Position numbers and translations under genes: made by a program
Notes under the pieces: generated by a model
Database searches by the model: none
Seen by the model: the letters and a program-made list of their open reading frames with translations, nothing else
Told to the model about the DNA's origin: nothing
Origin: Methanosarcinales archaeon
GTDB taxonomy: Archaea > Halobacteriota > Methanosarcinia > Methanosarcinales > Methanogasteraceae
DNA: 13,668 nucleotides
Assembly (NCBI GenBank): GCA_030605805.1
Contig: JAUWHQ010000072.1
Coordinates: 1 to 13,668, forward strand
Direction of reading: 5' to 3'
In this document: one piece after another, positions 12,714-13,668 of the stretch
Layout: each line of letters begins with the position of its first letter
Position numbering within the stretch: position 1 is the stretch's first letter

Positions 12714-13668
12714 ATGGCAAGAGAAGTGGCAATCATAGGAATCGGGTGCACGGCGTTCGGAGAATTCTGGGACAGGTCGTTTCGTGATATCATCGTGGAG
12801 GCTGGCATTGCAGCGATCGAGGATGCAGGCGTGCAGGGAGAGGAGATCGACGAACTCTTTGTCGGGAACATGAGCGCGGGCAGGTTCGTGGAGCAGGAGC
12901 ACATCTCCTCGCTGATCGCTGATTACGCGGGTCTTGCATCCATGCATGTACCGTCCACGCGCGTGGAGGCTGCGTGCGCATCCGGCGGGCTCGCTCTTCG
13001 GATGGGCGCGCTTGCGATCGCATCAGGGCACGCTGATATTGCGGTCGTGGCTGGTGTGGAGAAGATGACTGATGTGAGTGTGCAGGCGGCAACCGACATG
13101 CTCGCAGCAGCGGCTGACCGTGAGTGGGAGGGTTTTGCCGGCGCAACATTCCCCGGACTCTATGCGATGATCGCACGCAGGCATATACACGAATACGGGA
13201 CCACGTCAGAGCAACTCGCATCCGTGGCGGTGAAGAACCATCACAATGCAACGATGAACCCGAAGGCGCAGTACCAAAACGAGATAACCGTCGAGGCGGT
13301 GCTGCGATCGGCTATGATCGCTGATCCGCTACATATACTCGACTGCTCACCGCTCACGGACGGCGCCGCTGCTGTGGTGCTTGCACCGGCAGATATTGCA
13401 AGAAAGTACACCGACACACCGATCCGCATCAGAGCAACCGCGCAGGCGTCCGACACCATTACCCTGCATGATCGGTCTGACATCACCACGCTTGCCGCAA
13501 CGACGGCGGCTGCATCCCGTGCGTACAAAATGGCCGGGATGACCGCAAAAGACATCGATTTCGCGGAGGTGCATGACTGCTTCACGATAGCAGAGATATG
13601 CGCGATCGAGGATCTCGGATTTTTTGAGAAGGGAACCGGCGGGGCTGTGACCGAGGACGGGGTAACAG
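12714..13668 (+). CDS. Archaeal thiolase (acetyl-CoA C-acetyltransferase), 3' end cut by window edge
   Basis: The first 318 codons of a thiolase-fold enzyme are visible; full archaeal versions have about 385-390 residues. It begins MAREVAIIGIGCTAFGEFWD. The nucleophilic cysteine is C88 in VEAACASGG, and the conserved histidine is H287 in AEVHDCFTIAE. The second catalytic cysteine, near the C terminus, lies beyond the window. In archaea this enzyme condenses acetyl-CoA to acetoacetyl-CoA and works with HMG-CoA synthase and a DUF35 protein, usually encoded next door, for the mevalonate pathway to lipids. Those neighbours would lie to the right if present. An in-frame ATG three codons earlier (12705) is an alternative start; TATA spacing slightly favours 12714. 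A beta-oxidation or sterol-carrier-like thiolase role cannot be excluded. Confidence 0.88.
   Translation, partial: MAREVAIIGIGCTAFGEFWDRSFRDIIVEAGIAAIEDAGVQGEEIDELFVGNMSAGRFVEQEHISSLIADYAGLASMHVPSTRVEAACASGGLALRMGALAIASGHADIAVVAGVEKMTDVSVQAATDMLAAAADREWEGFAGATFPGLYAMIARRHIHEYGTTSEQLASVAVKNHHNATMNPKAQYQNEITVEAVLRSAMIADPLHILDCSPLTDGAAAVVLAPADIARKYTDTPIRIRATAQASDTITLHDRSDITTLAATTAAASRAYKMAGMTAKDIDFAEVHDCFTIAEICAIEDLGFFEKGTGGAVTEDGVT

Noticed and set aside
12790..13251. Minus-strand 153-codon open frame
   Set aside because: Antisense to the thiolase gene and extremely Arg/Pro/Ser-rich, a typical shadow of a GC-rich coding frame.

Overview
This window comes from a methanogenic (or reverse-methanogenic, ANME-type) euryarchaeon. 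The evidence is a complete N5-methyl-tetrahydromethanopterin:coenzyme M methyltransferase (Mtr) operon in the canonical order mtrEDCBAFGH, the first genes of an A-type ATP synthase operon in the ahaH-I-K-E order, an archaeal RNA polymerase subunit (Rpo11/RpoL), an archaeal NOG1 GTPase, an archaeal-type thiolase, and BRE/TATA-like promoter elements. The protein sequences, especially MtrE and AhaI, read most like the Methanosarcinales-related lineages. I cannot place it more closely by eye.

Layout. Positions 1-2748 (minus): A-type ATP synthase subunits H, I, K and E (E is cut by the left edge). Positions 2791-3069 (minus): rpoL. Positions 3231-4217 (minus): a NOG1-type GTPase, preceded by a small, apparently frameshifted gene (4214-4367) that overlaps its start codon. 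Positions 4418-5281 (plus): endonuclease IV. Positions 5282-5625: a 344-base spacer between convergent genes. It holds an unusual inverted array of 9-base units and the probable mtr terminator, a UUCG-loop hairpin followed by a T-rich tract. Positions 5626-10673 (minus): the mtr operon, tightly packed and translationally coupled. Positions 10674-10960: a divergent promoter region with a clear BRE/TATA for mtr and a repeat-rich leader. Positions 10961-11758 (plus): proC. Positions 11948-12541 (minus): a DUF2119 protein with a carboxypeptidase/deacylase-like zinc site. Positions 12714-13668 (plus): the first 318 codons of an archaeal thiolase, cut by the right edge.

Functional links. Mtr uses methyl transfer to coenzyme M to pump Na+ (running in reverse in methane oxidisers). 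The A-ATP synthase a few kilobases away turns the ion gradient into ATP. The two operons are separated here by DNA repair, GTPase and transcription genes. Thiolase feeds the mevalonate route to archaeal lipids, and ProC makes proline.

Most of the window is well-known core archaeal metabolism, and I do not see a new defence or mobile system. The items most worth a second look are the frameshifted small gene ahead of NOG1, the 9-base inverted repeat array, the repeated motif and mini-ORF in the mtr leader, and the acidic N-terminal extension of MtrF. No tRNA, rRNA, CRISPR array or transposase was seen.
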